In this document: positions 17,662 to 26,553 of the stretch, piece after piece
Layout: the number at the start of each line of letters is the position of its first letter
Numbering within the stretch: position 1 is the first letter of the stretch
Source: Arthrobacter sp. AL12
Lineage (GTDB): Bacteria > Actinomycetota > Actinomycetes > Actinomycetales > Micrococcaceae
Assembly (NCBI RefSeq): GCF_029960645.1
Contig: NZ_JASBQY010000004.1
Location: 221,847-285,846, forward strand
Direction of reading: 5' to 3'
DNA length: 64,000 nucleotides
The notes under the pieces: generated by a model
What the model was told of the DNA's origin: nothing
Seen by the model: only the letters and a program-made list of their open reading frames with translations
Database searches by the model: none
Position numbers and translations under genes: made by a program

Positions 17662-19406
17662 GCGCCGGCCGCCAGCCGGCGCAGTGCCGCGGCATGGCCG
17701 GCCAGCACCGCCGGGGCGACACCTCCGGAGATTTCGAGCCGGGCCAGGAAGCGCTGCTGTTCGACCTGGAGCAGGCGCTGGCAGCGGGTGTGGAGATCCT
17801 CGCGGGCCGTCTTGGCAAGCCGGCGCACGGCGTCCTCACCGAATACCGCCTCCAGCAGCCGCTGCCCGGCGACTGCGGTTCCGCCTGCAACGCCGACCTC
17901 CAGCCCGGTGAGTCCGGCCGTCATGGAGAAGACCACGATCATCAGGGCGGCACCGAGGCCGTTGATGCCAAAGGACAGCCAGCGGGCCTGGGTCCGCTTG
18001 CCCTGGCCTTCGGTCCGGATCAGCTCCATCAGGCTCCCCTGCCAGGCCCGGATCTCGGCGGCAGCCTTCTCGGCGAAGCCGTCGGAGGTTCCGGAGAGGT
18101 CGTCGCTGCCCAGCAGTTGGCGGCCGGCCGGATCGGAGCGCCAGCGGCCGTCCGTATCTTCGGCGGCGTTGGCGGCCTCGTCGAGAATGACGGCCTGCAG
18201 GCCGGTTTCAATCGCCGTCTCCACCCGTACCGCCGGCGCCGGTTCGCCCCGGACGAAGGCACCGACCCGGTCGCGGAAGCGGCCAATGTTCTGCTCCATG
18301 GCACGGAAGAACTCGCCGGTCCCCACGAAATCCTGCCAGCGGGCCAGGACCTCGCCCCGCAGCAGGGCGCCGTCCCGGGTGGCCTCCAGGATCCTGGCCA
18401 CGGCGTCCCGGTAGGCGTCCCGGGCGTCTCCGGCGAGGACGTCGGCGGCGTGTTCCTGGTCTCCGGCGGCCTTCGCCACCGCCTCAACACGGTTCCCCAG
18501 AGCCTTGACGGTCCCGTTGAGCGTCCGGCGGGCGATGTCGGCGCGCCCGGCGGCGTCCGCGGCAAGTCCCTGCAGCCAGAGCCGCAGCGGATCCACTGCG
18601 GCGGGCGGGAGCATCCCCATCCCGTCCAGGGCGGCCTCGGGAACGACGAACAGGCGGGCCCCGCCCAGGCCCTCCCTGCTGAGCATCGACTGCAGGTCGG
18701 CAGTGACCTCCGCTTCGGCGGCGGCCGGGACCCGGTCCAGGACCACGGCGACCGTGATGTCCCGGGAGGCCGCGTCCAGCAGCAGGCGCCACGGAACGGC
18801 GTCGGCATAGCGGTTGGCGGTGGTGACGAACACCCACAGGTCGGCGGCAGCCAGCAGCTGCCCGGCGAGCTTGCGGTTGTCCGCGGAAATCGAGTCGACG
18901 TCGGGAGCGTCCAGCAGCGCAATGCCCTGCGGCACCGCCGCGTCCGCGACCAGCACCAGCGAGGTGATCGCGGCCGGGTCAGGCGTGGGGCCGGCCTGGC
19001 TGGCAGGCACGGGCTCCCGGGTCATCACCGTGCCGCGGATCCGGCTCAGGCTCGGCAGGACCCGCTGGTCCTCGAACCAGCGCCCGTCGGCGGGGTGGTG
19101 CAGCAGGATGGGCTGGCGCGTGGTGGGCCGGATGGCGCAGGCGCGGGTGACGGCGTGCCCGACGAGCCCGTTGACGAGGGTTGATTTCCCGGCGCCGGTC
19201 GACCCGCCCACGACGGCCAGCAGGGGTGCGTCCAGGCTCCGGTAGCGCGGCAGGATGTAGTCCTCAAGCTGGGCAAGGGCGTTCCGGATGTCCCGCCGGG
19301 CCTCGTCCGAGCCGGGCAGGGCCAGAGGCAGGGCGGTTGCAGCCAGGTCGCGGTGGACGGCTTCCAGCAGTTCAACGGCCTGGCCGGTGGTTTCGTCGGA
19401 GCTCAC
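17658..19406 (-). CDS. Dynamin-like GTPase (first of pair)
   Basis: About 582 residues from a GTG at 19406 (VSSDETTGQAVELLEAV); the open frame extends upstream to 19460 but that part lacks family character. VVGGSTGAGKSTLVNGLVGH is the P-loop and LLDAPDVDSISADNRK the G3 region; VAVVLDRVPA stands where G4 should be and lacks a normal NKxD. Long alpha-helical segments follow, with a hydrophobic pair at about residues 490-530 (INGLGAALMIVVFSMTAGLTGLEVGVAGG). Tandem dynamin-like genes occur in actinobacteria (Streptomyces DynA/DynB, mycobacterial IniA/IniC); equivalence here is inference. It is four-base-coupled to the downstream GTPase. Confidence 0.8.
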   Translation of the reverse strand: MSSDETTGQAVELLEAVHRDLAATALPLALPGSDEARRDIRNALAQLEDYILPRYRSLDAPLLAVVGGSTGAGKSTLVNGLVGHAVTRACAIRPTTRQPILLHHPADGRWFEDQRVLPSLSRIRGTVMTREPVPASQAGPTPDPAAITSLVLVADAAVPQGIALLDAPDVDSISADNRKLAGQLLAAADLWVFVTTANRYADAVPWRLLLDAASRDITVAVVLDRVPAAAEAEVTADLQSMLSREGLGGARLFVVPEAALDGMGMLPPAAVDPLRLWLQGLAADAAGRADIARRTLNGTVKALGNRVEAVAKAAGDQEHAADVLAGDARDAYRDAVARILEATRDGALLRGEVLARWQDFVGTGEFFRAMEQNIGRFRDRVGAFVRGEPAPAVRVETAIETGLQAVILDEAANAAEDTDGRWRSDPAGRQLLGSDDLSGTSDGFAEKAAAEIRAWQGSLMELIRTEGQGKRTQARWLSFGINGLGAALMIVVFSMTAGLTGLEVGVAGGTAVAGQRLLEAVFGEDAVRRLAKTAREDLHTRCQRLLQVEQQRFLARLEISGGVAPAVLAGHAAALRRLAAGA

Positions 19407-19502
19407 CGCAACATCATGCCAGTTTCGGGTCAGGCCGGTGGGGCGCCGCGGTACGGGCAACGAAAAACGGCCCCGGGCTGATGCCCGGGACCGTTCAATC
19501 TG

Positions 19503-19575
19503 TGACCCCAGCGGGATTCGAACCCGCGTTACCGCCGTGAGAGGGCAGCGTACTAGGCCGCTATACGATGGGGCC
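19503..19575 (-). tRNA. tRNA-Glu (CUC)
   Basis: Reading the minus strand from 19575, a 7-bp acceptor (GGCCCCA with TGGGGTC), a D arm, a 5-bp anticodon stem with loop CTCTCAC (anticodon CUC), and a T arm with GGTTCGAATCC fold into a standard 73-base tRNA. CCA is not encoded. A second tRNA lies 130 bases upstream. Confidence 0.95.
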
Positions 19576-19705
19576 GCGTACTCTCCAGAACGGCATTCCT
19601 GCCGTTCGCGCTAAGCGATTATTTCATACACTCAGCAAGTGTTTCAAATCGGCGGACCGGCTTGAAACCCCTGATCAGCCGCGGAAATCCGCGGATTTTT
19701 CAGAG

Positions 19706-19777
19706 CTGGGATACCAGGACTCGAACCTAGAATGACGGTACCAGAAACCGTAGTGTTGCCAATTACACCATATCCCA
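19706..19777 (-). tRNA. tRNA-Gln (CUG)
   Basis: On the minus strand the acceptor TGGGATA pairs with TATCCCA. The anticodon stem ACGGT/ACCGT closes loop TTCTGGT (anticodon CUG), and GGTTCGAGTCC forms the T loop. The length is 72 bases without encoded CCA. It is probably co-transcribed with the tRNA-Glu downstream. Confidence 0.95.
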
Positions 19778-20108
19778 ATGGAACTTTCGGGCCGGATCCG
19801 TGGGTCTAAACCCGCGCTCCCGGCGCCTCAGCACGAGTAATTACTGTACCCGAGAGTTTTGCTGCGCACAAATCGGGCGCCGGGAGGCGCCCGGGGGCGC
19901 CCCTGCCCGGCGGGCACCTCCGCCCCAAAACAAGACCCTTGCCAATCCGGCCATTACAAGTTTACTCTCGGTAAGTTACTAACGAGTAACCGCCCTCCCG
20001 GATCATTCAGCGGGCAGCGTCGCGGGCAATTCTGACTGTTAGCTGCATCACAGTCCGGGGAGCCCGCGTCATCGCCGCTTCCGGCAAAGCCATTGAGAGG
20101 AACCATCT
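19778..20108. promoter_or_regulatory. Intergenic region with inverted repeat upstream of heptad-repeat gene
   Basis: No gene is apparent in these 331 bases. An inverted repeat GTTACT-AACG-AGTAAC lies at 19975-19990, with a related TTTACTCTCGGTAA just before it, about 120 bases upstream of the heptad-repeat ATG. The size and symmetry suit a TetR-type operator, but no such regulator is encoded nearby. GAGAGGAACC about 10 bases before 20109 is a usable ribosome-binding site. Confidence 0.45.
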
Positions 20109-21722
20109 GTGACACAGAGTCGTGCCACCACCAGCAGGACCCGTACCCGGGCCCAGCAAATCGCCATCGCCGTCCTTGCCCTGCTGCTGATAGCCCTGCT
20201 GGGGTTCTACACGCTCGTCACCGGAAGGATCGTGGACGGTTCCGCCCGACTGCAGGAGGGCGCCGGGCAGGCCTCTTCGGGCGCCGAGCAGCTGAAGGAT
20301 GGTGCCGGCAAGCTGGCCACCGGCGCCGGCGCGGCGGACACGGGGGCCGTGAAGCTCTCGGCCGGCGCCAGCAAGGTCCGCGACGGAATCAGCAAGCAGC
20401 TGGCCCCGGGCGCGGAGAAGCTTCGCTCCGGCGCGGATGAACTCGCCGCGGGTGCCATGAAAATTGAAACGGATGTCAACAACAAGCTCGCCCCCGGGGT
20501 CTACCGGGTCGACACCGGTGCACAGAAGCTTGCCGCCGGAGCTGCGCAGCTCTCGGCAGCCCTGACGCCGACGGCCGGAGGCAACGCAGAGAACAATCTG
20601 GCTGACGGGGCCGGGCAGCTCAACACAGGCGCCGCCAAGCTGGCGGCCGGCACCACCGCACTGGAGGCCGGCAGCGGGCAACTCGAAGCCGGTGCCGCCG
20701 CGCTTGAGGCCGGCACTACCCAGCTCGTAACCGGTGCCGCCGCGCTGGAGACCGGCACCACGGCGGTGAAGGCGGGCACCACCCAGCTCAAGGGCTACCG
20801 GGGGGCGAACAACGACCCTGAAACAGGGACCGGAACCGCGGCCCTCGCCCAGGCCCTGGAGCAGCTGCACGCGGCCGCCAACGATCCCCTCACGGGACTC
20901 GTCCCGCTGGCAGCGGTTAAAGACAAGATCGCCAAAATTCTTGCCGGTGCACAGAAGCTGGATGCCGGAGCCGGGCAGCTCCAAGGCGGGGCCGCCCAGC
21001 TCCAGACCGGCACGTCCCAGCTGCACGGCGGGGCCTCCAGGCTCCAGGCCGGAGCGTCCGAGCTCCGGACCGGAACCTCCAAGGTCCACACTGGAGCGGG
21101 CCAGCTCCACGCCGGAGCAGGCCAGCTGCACGCCGGGACCGAGAAGCTGACGGCCGGGTTCGGAACTCTGGCCGGCAAGCTCAACAGCAGGGACCCGAAG
21201 AATCCCGGGGTGGTGCTCGGCACCGAACTGCTCGCCGACGGGACGTCGAAGATCCGGACGGGCATGGACGGGGTCCCGGGTGACCCGGCACGGCCGGGAC
21301 TCATCGCAGCCGCCGAAAGGATGACAGAAGGCGGCTCGCGCCTCGCGGACGGCACCATCGCACTCAACGCCGGCATCAACGGCGATCCCGCGGATCCGGC
21401 AAACCCGGGGCTGCTCCGCGGTTCTATGGCCCTGGCCTCCGGCGCCACCGAGCTTTCGGCAGGCAACAGCAAACTGGCCTCCGGCTCTTCGGAGCTGTCC
21501 GCCGGTGCGGAGAAGCTGGCCGACGGAAACGCCAAGATTGCCGAGGGCACAAAGACGCTGTACTCGAGCGCGGCGGCGGTCTCGCCATCGACCATGGCGG
21601 GCAAATCCGACGCTGCCTTCGCCGTGGGAATCCTGGGCATCCTTGGTCTGGGCGCAGGTGTGGCATACTTTTTGCTGCGATCAGGTCGGGCCCGTGCCGA
21701 GGCAGCCCCGGCAGGCGGCTAG
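20109..21722 (+). CDS. Membrane-anchored X-X-X-Leu-X-X-Gly heptad-repeat protein
   Basis: A 537-residue protein with an N-terminal membrane helix (about residues 18-38, AIAVLALLLIALLGFYTLV) and a C-terminal one (about 500-522, AFAVGILGILGLGAGVAYFLL). Between them run dozens of heptads of the form xxGAxxLxxG, such as GAGQLHAGAGQLHAGTEKL. This repeat is the one catalogued in YhgE/Pip-type proteins, but the ABC-2-like permease domain of YhgE is absent. It probably forms a long extracytoplasmic coiled or beta-solenoid-like rod anchored at both ends. Function is unknown. A long antisense reading frame in the same interval is a by-product of the repeats. Confidence 0.8.
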   Translation: MTQSRATTSRTRTRAQQIAIAVLALLLIALLGFYTLVTGRIVDGSARLQEGAGQASSGAEQLKDGAGKLATGAGAADTGAVKLSAGASKVRDGISKQLAPGAEKLRSGADELAAGAMKIETDVNNKLAPGVYRVDTGAQKLAAGAAQLSAALTPTAGGNAENNLADGAGQLNTGAAKLAAGTTALEAGSGQLEAGAAALEAGTTQLVTGAAALETGTTAVKAGTTQLKGYRGANNDPETGTGTAALAQALEQLHAAANDPLTGLVPLAAVKDKIAKILAGAQKLDAGAGQLQGGAAQLQTGTSQLHGGASRLQAGASELRTGTSKVHTGAGQLHAGAGQLHAGTEKLTAGFGTLAGKLNSRDPKNPGVVLGTELLADGTSKIRTGMDGVPGDPARPGLIAAAERMTEGGSRLADGTIALNAGINGDPADPANPGLLRGSMALASGATELSAGNSKLASGSSELSAGAEKLADGNAKIAEGTKTLYSSAAAVSPSTMAGKSDAAFAVGILGILGLGAGVAYFLLRSGRARAEAAPAGG

Positions 21723-21763
21723 GCCATCAGCTCCAGCAGGCGGTTAGGCCATCAGCTCCAGCA
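21714..21763. repeat. 25-bp tandem duplication spanning two stop codons
   Basis: Units 21714-21738 and 21739-21763 differ at one position. The first contains the TAG of the heptad-repeat gene, the second the TAA of the convergent HAD gene. The duplication therefore created or displaced the boundary between the two convergent genes. Confidence 0.9.
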
Positions 21764-22493
21764 GGGAACCGATCTCGCGGCCGGCAAAACCGGTGGCGGG
21801 TTCCCCGCCGCGGTTAAGCCAGACGCCCAGGAGGCCTGCCGCCGTCGAACCGTCAGCATCGAGGAGCCGGTTGTCCCCGACGTAGAGCGTTTCGCCGGCG
21901 CCGGTGCCGAGCCTGCGGACGCCCTCCAGGTAGATGGCCGGATCCGGTTTCGCCGCACCGACAGTGTCCGTGCCCACCAGCACGCTGATGCGTGCCAGTC
22001 CGGCGGCGTCCAGCTTGACCCGCTGGTAGTCGTGGACATTGTTGCTCACGGCGCCGTAGGGGATGCCGGCGGCATCCAGCGCGTCCAGCACCGGGGACAC
22101 GTCATCGAAGGCGCGGATGTAGCCGTGCTGCCGGCTGGCGTAGGAACTGACCCAGTGGTGGGCCTGCTCGCCCTCCTCCAGCTCCACGCCGAAGTGCCCC
22201 AGGGCGGCCCGGCCGCGGAGCAGTCGCTGTTCGTTGAAGCTCAGTTCACCGGCCAGGTACCGGTCGTAGAAATGGGTGGTCTCGCGGGTAAAGATTCGCC
22301 CGAACTTGTCCCACCCGGCCTGGTCCAGGCCGGGCAGGAGGTGTTCACTGACGTCGCGGAGCGCCGCCGTCATGGCGAACTCGAGGTCCACGAGCGTGTC
22401 GTCGATGTCGAAGAGTACGCCGCGGACGCCGCTCAGGCCGGCGGCCAGGGCGCTGGTCGTGACGCTGTTCTGCACCGAGGGGTGGCTCATCAT
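21744..22493 (-). CDS. HAD-family hydrolase
   Basis: A 249-residue haloacid-dehalogenase-like phosphatase. GVLFDIDDTLVDLEFA holds motif I with the nucleophile Asp, YGAVSNNVHDYQRVKL motif II, and VGAAKPDPAIYLEGVRRLG with LYVGDNRLLDADGSTAAGL motifs III-IV. An alpha-helical cap (residues about 40-110) makes it a C1-type enzyme. The substrate is unknown. The start overlaps the gltX stop by one base (a second ATG follows immediately), so it is probably co-transcribed with gltX. Confidence 0.88.
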   Translation of the reverse strand: MMSHPSVQNSVTTSALAAGLSGVRGVLFDIDDTLVDLEFAMTAALRDVSEHLLPGLDQAGWDKFGRIFTRETTHFYDRYLAGELSFNEQRLLRGRAALGHFGVELEEGEQAHHWVSSYASRQHGYIRAFDDVSPVLDALDAAGIPYGAVSNNVHDYQRVKLDAAGLARISVLVGTDTVGAAKPDPAIYLEGVRRLGTGAGETLYVGDNRLLDADGSTAAGLLGVWLNRGGEPATGFAGREIGSLLELMA

Positions 22494-24025
22494 CAGCCGC
22501 GGAAGGCGCGCAGCCGCGCCAGGGACGAGTCCTTGCCCAGGATCACCATGGATTCGAACAGCGGCGGCGAGATCCGGCGGCCGGAGATGGCCGTGCGGAC
22601 CGGGCCGAACGCCAGCCGCGGCTTGACGCCGAGGCCCTCCACGAGGGCCTCCTTGAGCGCGGCCTGGATGCTCTCGGCATTCCAGTCGGCCAGGGGCTCC
22701 AGCGCAGCCAGGGCGGCGTCGAGCACCTCGGTGAGGTTCTCCGGGAGCCCCTTGCGGGCGTCGTCCGCGACGTCGATCGCGCCGTCGCCCTTGAACAGGA
22801 AGGCGAGCAGCTCGGGGGCCTCGCCCAGCAGCGAGATGCGCTCCTGGATCAGCGGGGCGGCATCGGCGAGAATCTCCTCCTGGCGCGCAGTCAGGGTGTC
22901 GCCAACAAACCCTGCGGTGCGCAGGTAAGGGACCAGGCGGCCGCGGAAGTCCTCGGCGCCGAGCATCCGGATGTGGGTGCCGTTGATGGCTTCAGCCTTT
23001 TTGATGTCGAAGCGGGCCGGGTTGGCGAGCACGTCGTTGACGTCGAAGTGCTCGATCAGCTGGTCCACAGTGAAGATGTCCTCGTCGGCGGAGAGGCTCC
23101 AGCCGAGCAGCGAGAGGTAGTTGAGCAGGCCCTCCGGGATGAAGCCGCGGTCCCGGAGCAGGAAGAGGTTGGACTGCGGGTCACGCTTGGAGAGCTTCTT
23201 GTTGCCCTCGCCCATAACGTACGGCAGGTGGCCGAAGACCGGCAGGTAGCTGGCGACGCCGATCTCCATCAGCGCGCGGATCAGCACCACCTGGCGGGGC
23301 GTGGAGGAGAGCAGGTCCTCGCCGCGGAGCACATGGGTGATGCCCATCAGCGCGTCGTCGACGGGGTTGACCAAGGTGTACAGCGGGGATCCGTCGGCCC
23401 GGACGATAACGTAGTCCGGGATGCTGCCGGCCTTGAAGGTGATGTCGCCGCGGACCATGTCGGTGAAGGTGACATCCTCATCGGGCATCCGCACCCGGAG
23501 CACGGGCTGGCGGCCTTCGGCCTTGAACGCGGCCAGCTGTTCCTCGGAGAGCTCGCGGTCGAAGTTGTCATAGCCAAGCTTCGGGTCGCGGCCGGCGGCG
23601 CGGTGCCGGGCCTCGACTTCGTCCGGGGAGGAGTAGCACTCGTAGGCGTAGCCGGCCCCGATCAGCTTGGCGACGACGTCCTTGTACAGGTCCAGGCGCT
23701 GCGACTGGCGGTACGGCTCGTGCGGTCCGCCGACCTCCACGCCTTCCTCCCAGGTGATGCCGAGCCATTTGAGGGCTTCGAGCAGCTGCTGGTAGCTCTC
23801 TTCCGAGTCCCGCGCCGCATCCGTGTCCTCGATGCGGAACACGAAGGTGCCCTTTGTGTGGCGGGCGTGGGCCCAGTTGAACAGGGCGGTGCGGATCAGG
23901 CCGACGTGCGGGGTGCCCGTGGGCGACGGGCAGAACCGGACACGGACCGGAGTGTCGGCGGTGACTTCGCGAATCACGCTGGGGGCGGAGCTGGAGACGG
24001 CGTCGGGCGCAGAGGGAGTAGTCAT
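22493..24025 (-). CDS. gltX: Glutamate--tRNA ligase
   Basis: A class I aminoacyl-tRNA synthetase of about 510 residues. [22 protein letters not shown] contains the HIGH-type motif (HVGL) and [10 protein letters not shown] the KMSKS-type motif; [15 protein letters not shown] binds substrate. The ATG at 24025 ([10 protein letters not shown]) is chosen over an upstream frame that begins in low-complexity sequence at 24163. The enzyme charges tRNA-Glu and, in actinobacteria lacking GlnRS, also misacylates tRNA-Gln for the GatCAB route; both tRNAs are 3-5 kb away. Confidence 0.95.
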   Translation of the reverse strand: MTTPSAPDAVSSSAPSVIREVTADTPVRVRFCPSPTGTPHVGLIRTALFNWAHARHTKGTFVFRIEDTDAARDSEESYQQLLEALKWLGITWEEGVEVGGPHEPYRQSQRLDLYKDVVAKLIGAGYAYECYSSPDEVEARHRAAGRDPKLGYDNFDRELSEEQLAAFKAEGRQPVLRVRMPDEDVTFTDMVRGDITFKAGSIPDYVIVRADGSPLYTLVNPVDDALMGITHVLRGEDLLSSTPRQVVLIRALMEIGVASYLPVFGHLPYVMGEGNKKLSKRDPQSNLFLLRDRGFIPEGLLNYLSLLGWSLSADEDIFTVDQLIEHFDVNDVLANPARFDIKKAEAINGTHIRMLGAEDFRGRLVPYLRTAGFVGDTLTARQEEILADAAPLIQERISLLGEAPELLAFLFKGDGAIDVADDARKGLPENLTEVLDAALAALEPLADWNAESIQAALKEALVEGLGVKPRLAFGPVRTAISGRRISPPLFESMVILGKDSSLARLRAFRG

Positions 24026-24060
24026 AGTGACTCCAACTTTACCGCCTGACGACTGCCGCC

Positions 24061-24300
24061 TTACCGCCTGCGGCCGCGCGGCGGTTGTGGGCGGGACAAC
24101 GCCTTCACCAGATAATATCCGGCCAGCACCAGGCCGGCCGCGAGGAAGGCCAGCGCCAGCCAAAGCGGCCCGTCCAGCCAGTTGACCGCGCGTGCCGCCA
24201 TTGAGAACGTGCCGATCGAGCCCAGGGCGAAGAACACGAAGGAACGGCGGTTCCGGGGACGCTGCAGGGCACGAACCAGGCCGCGAATCAACATCTGCAT
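24061..24300 (-). CDS. Small two-helix membrane protein, unknown function
   Basis: A 79-residue protein with two hydrophobic segments ([20 protein letters not shown] and [21 protein letters not shown]) and a strongly basic C-terminus. I do not recognise a family. It lies between the fumarylacetoacetase-like gene (12 bases upstream) and gltX (35 bases downstream) on the same strand. That spacing and its membrane-protein character, rather than any motif, support it as real. Confidence 0.65.
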   Translation of the reverse strand: MQMLIRGLVRALQRPRNRRSFVFFALGSIGTFSMAARAVNWLDGPLWLALAFLAAGLVLAGYYLVKALSRPQPPRGRRR

Positions 24301-24312
24301 CTTCCGCTCCGC

Positions 24313-25089
24313 CTAGCGGCGGACAACCGGGTTGGACAGGCGGCCGATGCCCTCGATCTCGACCTCGAAGCGGTCACCGGCCTTCACCAGTCCGACGCCG
24401 GCCGGGGTGCCGGTCATGATGACGTCGCCGGGCAGCAGGGTGAAGGCCTGCGAGACGATGGAAACGAGTTCGCGGACGCCGCGGATCATCTGGCTGGTGC
24501 TTCCGTCCTGGCGCAGCTCCCCGTTGAGGCGGCCCTGGATCTGCAGGTCCTCGGTGTTCAGTTCGGTCTCAATCCACGGCCCCAGGGGCGCGGAGGTGTC
24601 GAATCCCTTGGCCCGGGCCCACTGCAGGTCCGTCTTCTGGACGTCGCGCGCGGTGAGGTCGTTGCCGCAGGTGTAGCCGAAGATGACGTCATCGACACGC
24701 TCCTCGGGGACGTCCTTACAGATCCGGCCGATCACGACGCACAGCTCGGCTTCAAAGGACACTTCCTCGGAAAACTCCGGCAGCACGATCGGATCGTTGG
24801 GCCCGATCACGGAGGTATTGGGCTTGAGGAAAAGCAGCGGCTGCTTAGGAACCTCGTTGCCGAGTTCCCGGGCGTGTTCGACGAAGTTGCGGCCGACGCC
24901 GATAACCTTGCTGCGCGGGATGATCGGGGCGAGCAGGCGCACATCCTCCAGCTTGTGCCGCGCGGCGGTGCGTTCCACGCCGTGGAAGAAGGGGTCGCCG
25001 TTGATGACAGTGACTTCCTCACTGCCGGGCTCACCTTCAACAATGCCGTAGAGGGGATCAGAATCGACTACAAACCGGGCGATACGCAT
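24313..25089 (-). CDS. Fumarylacetoacetate hydrolase-family protein
   Basis: A 258-residue FAH-fold enzyme. [15 protein letters not shown], the metal-binding [10 protein letters not shown] (E-x-E), [14 protein letters not shown] and the C-terminal [19 protein letters not shown] are all conserved. Family members include fumarylpyruvate hydrolase, oxaloacetate tautomerase/decarboxylase and homoprotocatechuate isomerases; no aromatic-degradation genes flank it, so a housekeeping dicarbonyl role is as likely as catabolism. The gene starts 27 bases downstream of the MBL-fold gene. Confidence 0.88.
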   Translation of the reverse strand: MRIARFVVDSDPLYGIVEGEPGSEEVTVINGDPFFHGVERTAARHKLEDVRLLAPIIPRSKVIGVGRNFVEHARELGNEVPKQPLLFLKPNTSVIGPNDPIVLPEFSEEVSFEAELCVVIGRICKDVPEERVDDVIFGYTCGNDLTARDVQKTDLQWARAKGFDTSAPLGPWIETELNTEDLQIQGRLNGELRQDGSTSQMIRGVRELVSIVSQAFTLLPGDVIMTGTPAGVGLVKAGDRFEVEIEGIGRLSNPVVRR

Positions 25090-25116
25090 GGCTCCAAGCG
25101 TACCGTCTCCGGCGGG

Positions 25117-25947
25117 CTAGGACGTGCCGCTGTCCAGGCGCAGGTAGTGCAGCTGGGCGGCCACGGAAAGCTCCGCCGCGGGCCGCACGGCGGGGTCGAC
25201 GGCGGCGTACACGGCGTCGGCCACCTCGGCTACCTCGGCACCGGCCCCCAGCTTTTCGAGGGCGGAGCGGATTTGCCCGAGGCGGTCCTGGCGGTGGTCC
25301 CGGTAGGCGCGGACGATCGTGTCCAGGGCCGGCAGTATGGGCCCGTGGGCCGGGAGGACGGTTGCGGGGCCCAGGGATTCCAGCCGGTCCAGCGAGGCCA
25401 AGTAGTCGCCCAGGGTACCGTCGGGATAGTCCAGGACCGTGGTTCCCATGCCCAGGATCGTGTCGCCGGTGAGGACCGAGCCCCGGGCGCCGTCCTGCGG
25501 CAGGTGGAAGCAGACCGAGTCGGAGGTGTGTCCCGGCGTCGCCAGCACCCGTATCTCGGTTCCGGCGGCGTGGATGACTTCGCCGTCCGCCAGGTGGCTG
25601 CCCCCGTGGCAGTGCGCGGGATCCTTGGCGCGCACGGGCGCTCCGGTCAGTTCGGCGAACCTGGCGGCTGCGGCGGTGTGGTCCGCATGCCGGTGCGTAA
25701 TCAGGATGAGCTCGACGGCACCGGCCTGGGCCAGTTCCTGCAGGTGCGGCTCATCCAGGGGGCCGGGATCAACCACGACGGTGCCGGCCGCGCCGGGGGC
25801 CGCAATCACATAGGAATTGGTCCCGTGCAGGCTCATCGGCCCCGGATTGGGGGCCAGCCTGAAACGGGTCAGCTCTGTGCTGCGCACCATGGCGCGGGGG
25901 TCGTCAGGGATCACAGTTCCATCCTCCCACCGAAGCGGCACCCGCAC
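25117..25947 (-). CDS. MBL-fold metallo-hydrolase
   Basis: A 276-residue metallo-beta-lactamase-fold hydrolase. ILITHRHADHTAAAARFAEL is the HxHxDH zinc motif, ATPGHTSDSVCF supplies the next His, and VLTGDTILGMG the bridging Asp. A C-terminal LPAHGPILPALDTIVRAYRDHRQDRL resembles the LACTB2/glyoxalase-II-like group. The substrate is unknown. It sits 9 bases downstream of the DUF1304 gene in a leftward cluster. Confidence 0.88.
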   Translation of the reverse strand: MRVPLRWEDGTVIPDDPRAMVRSTELTRFRLAPNPGPMSLHGTNSYVIAAPGAAGTVVVDPGPLDEPHLQELAQAGAVELILITHRHADHTAAAARFAELTGAPVRAKDPAHCHGGSHLADGEVIHAAGTEIRVLATPGHTSDSVCFHLPQDGARGSVLTGDTILGMGTTVLDYPDGTLGDYLASLDRLESLGPATVLPAHGPILPALDTIVRAYRDHRQDRLGQIRSALEKLGAGAEVAEVADAVYAAVDPAVRPAAELSVAAQLHYLRLDSGTS

Positions 25948-25956
25948 GAGCGGCCG

Positions 25957-26337
25957 TCACATGAGCAGCAACACCACGATAACCGCCGGCAGGAGCGCCT
26001 CGGCGATGCCGCTCGCCCACAGCCTCCGCTCCGACAGCACCAGGATGATGCCCAGCAGAACATGGCCCACGCTCGTGAAGAGCAGCAGCAACCGCCCCGC
26101 AGCCGGCTCCGTCCCCGTCAGCATGAGGGCGCCAATGATCGCCCCCACTCCCCAGATCATGTTGTAAAACCCCAGGTTGAACGTCCACATCCGGACGGCG
26201 TCCGTGTCCTCGGGCTTGATCAGGAACAGCCTGTGGAGGCGCTGGTCCCGGAAGAAGAATGACTCGAGGATTCCCACGAGGATCAGCACAACCCCGAAAA
26301 TGACACCCAGAACCTGAATAAGTCCAGTCATGCCCAA
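25957..26337 (-). CDS. DUF1304-family membrane protein
   Basis: A 126-residue integral membrane protein with four predicted helices: IQVLGVIFGVVLILVGILES, MWTFNLGFYNMIWGVGAII, LLLLFTSVGHVLLGIILVL and ALLPAVIVVLLLM. The ESFFFRDQ and FNLGFYN motifs are typical of DUF1304. Function is not established for the family. Confidence 0.85.
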   Translation of the reverse strand: MGMTGLIQVLGVIFGVVLILVGILESFFFRDQRLHRLFLIKPEDTDAVRMWTFNLGFYNMIWGVGAIIGALMLTGTEPAAGRLLLLFTSVGHVLLGIILVLSERRLWASGIAEALLPAVIVVLLLM

Positions 26338-26390
26338 TATTGTGCCCCTGCGTCCGGGCCGGGGCTAGGGGCTTCAGACCGTTCGAACCG

Positions 26391-26480
26391 GGCCCTTTGC
26401 CCGGCCCTTTGCCCGGCCGTTTCTCCGGCCGTTTCTCCGGCCGATTCCCGGGCGTTTGTCCGGGCGTTTGTCCGGCCGTT
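26391..26480. repeat. 12-bp tandem repeat array
   Basis: Seven successive 12-bp units and a partial one, each beginning GGCC or GGCG followed by a short T-rich core (GGCCCTTTGCCC twice, GGCCGTTTCTCC twice, GGCCGATTCCCG, GGCGTTTGTCCG twice). It occupies the intergenic space between ilvE and the DUF1304 gene; pairwise identity of neighbours indicates recent slippage. Confidence 0.85.
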
Positions 26481-26553
26481 AGCGACGACGGCGGCCCCGC
26501 ACCGGAAGGTGGGAGCCGCCGTCGAACGCTGCCTCTAAGGGAGTCGCTGCCGC

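Noticed and set aside
20007..21131. Long minus-strand frame rich in Leu/Gly opposite the heptad-repeat gene
   Set aside because: Its periodic composition is the mirror of the 21-bp heptad repeats; the plus-strand frame has a membrane anchor at each end and a good ribosome-binding site.
26391..26480. CRISPR array
   Set aside because: Units are 12 bp and contiguous, with no spacers, and no cas genes are nearby.
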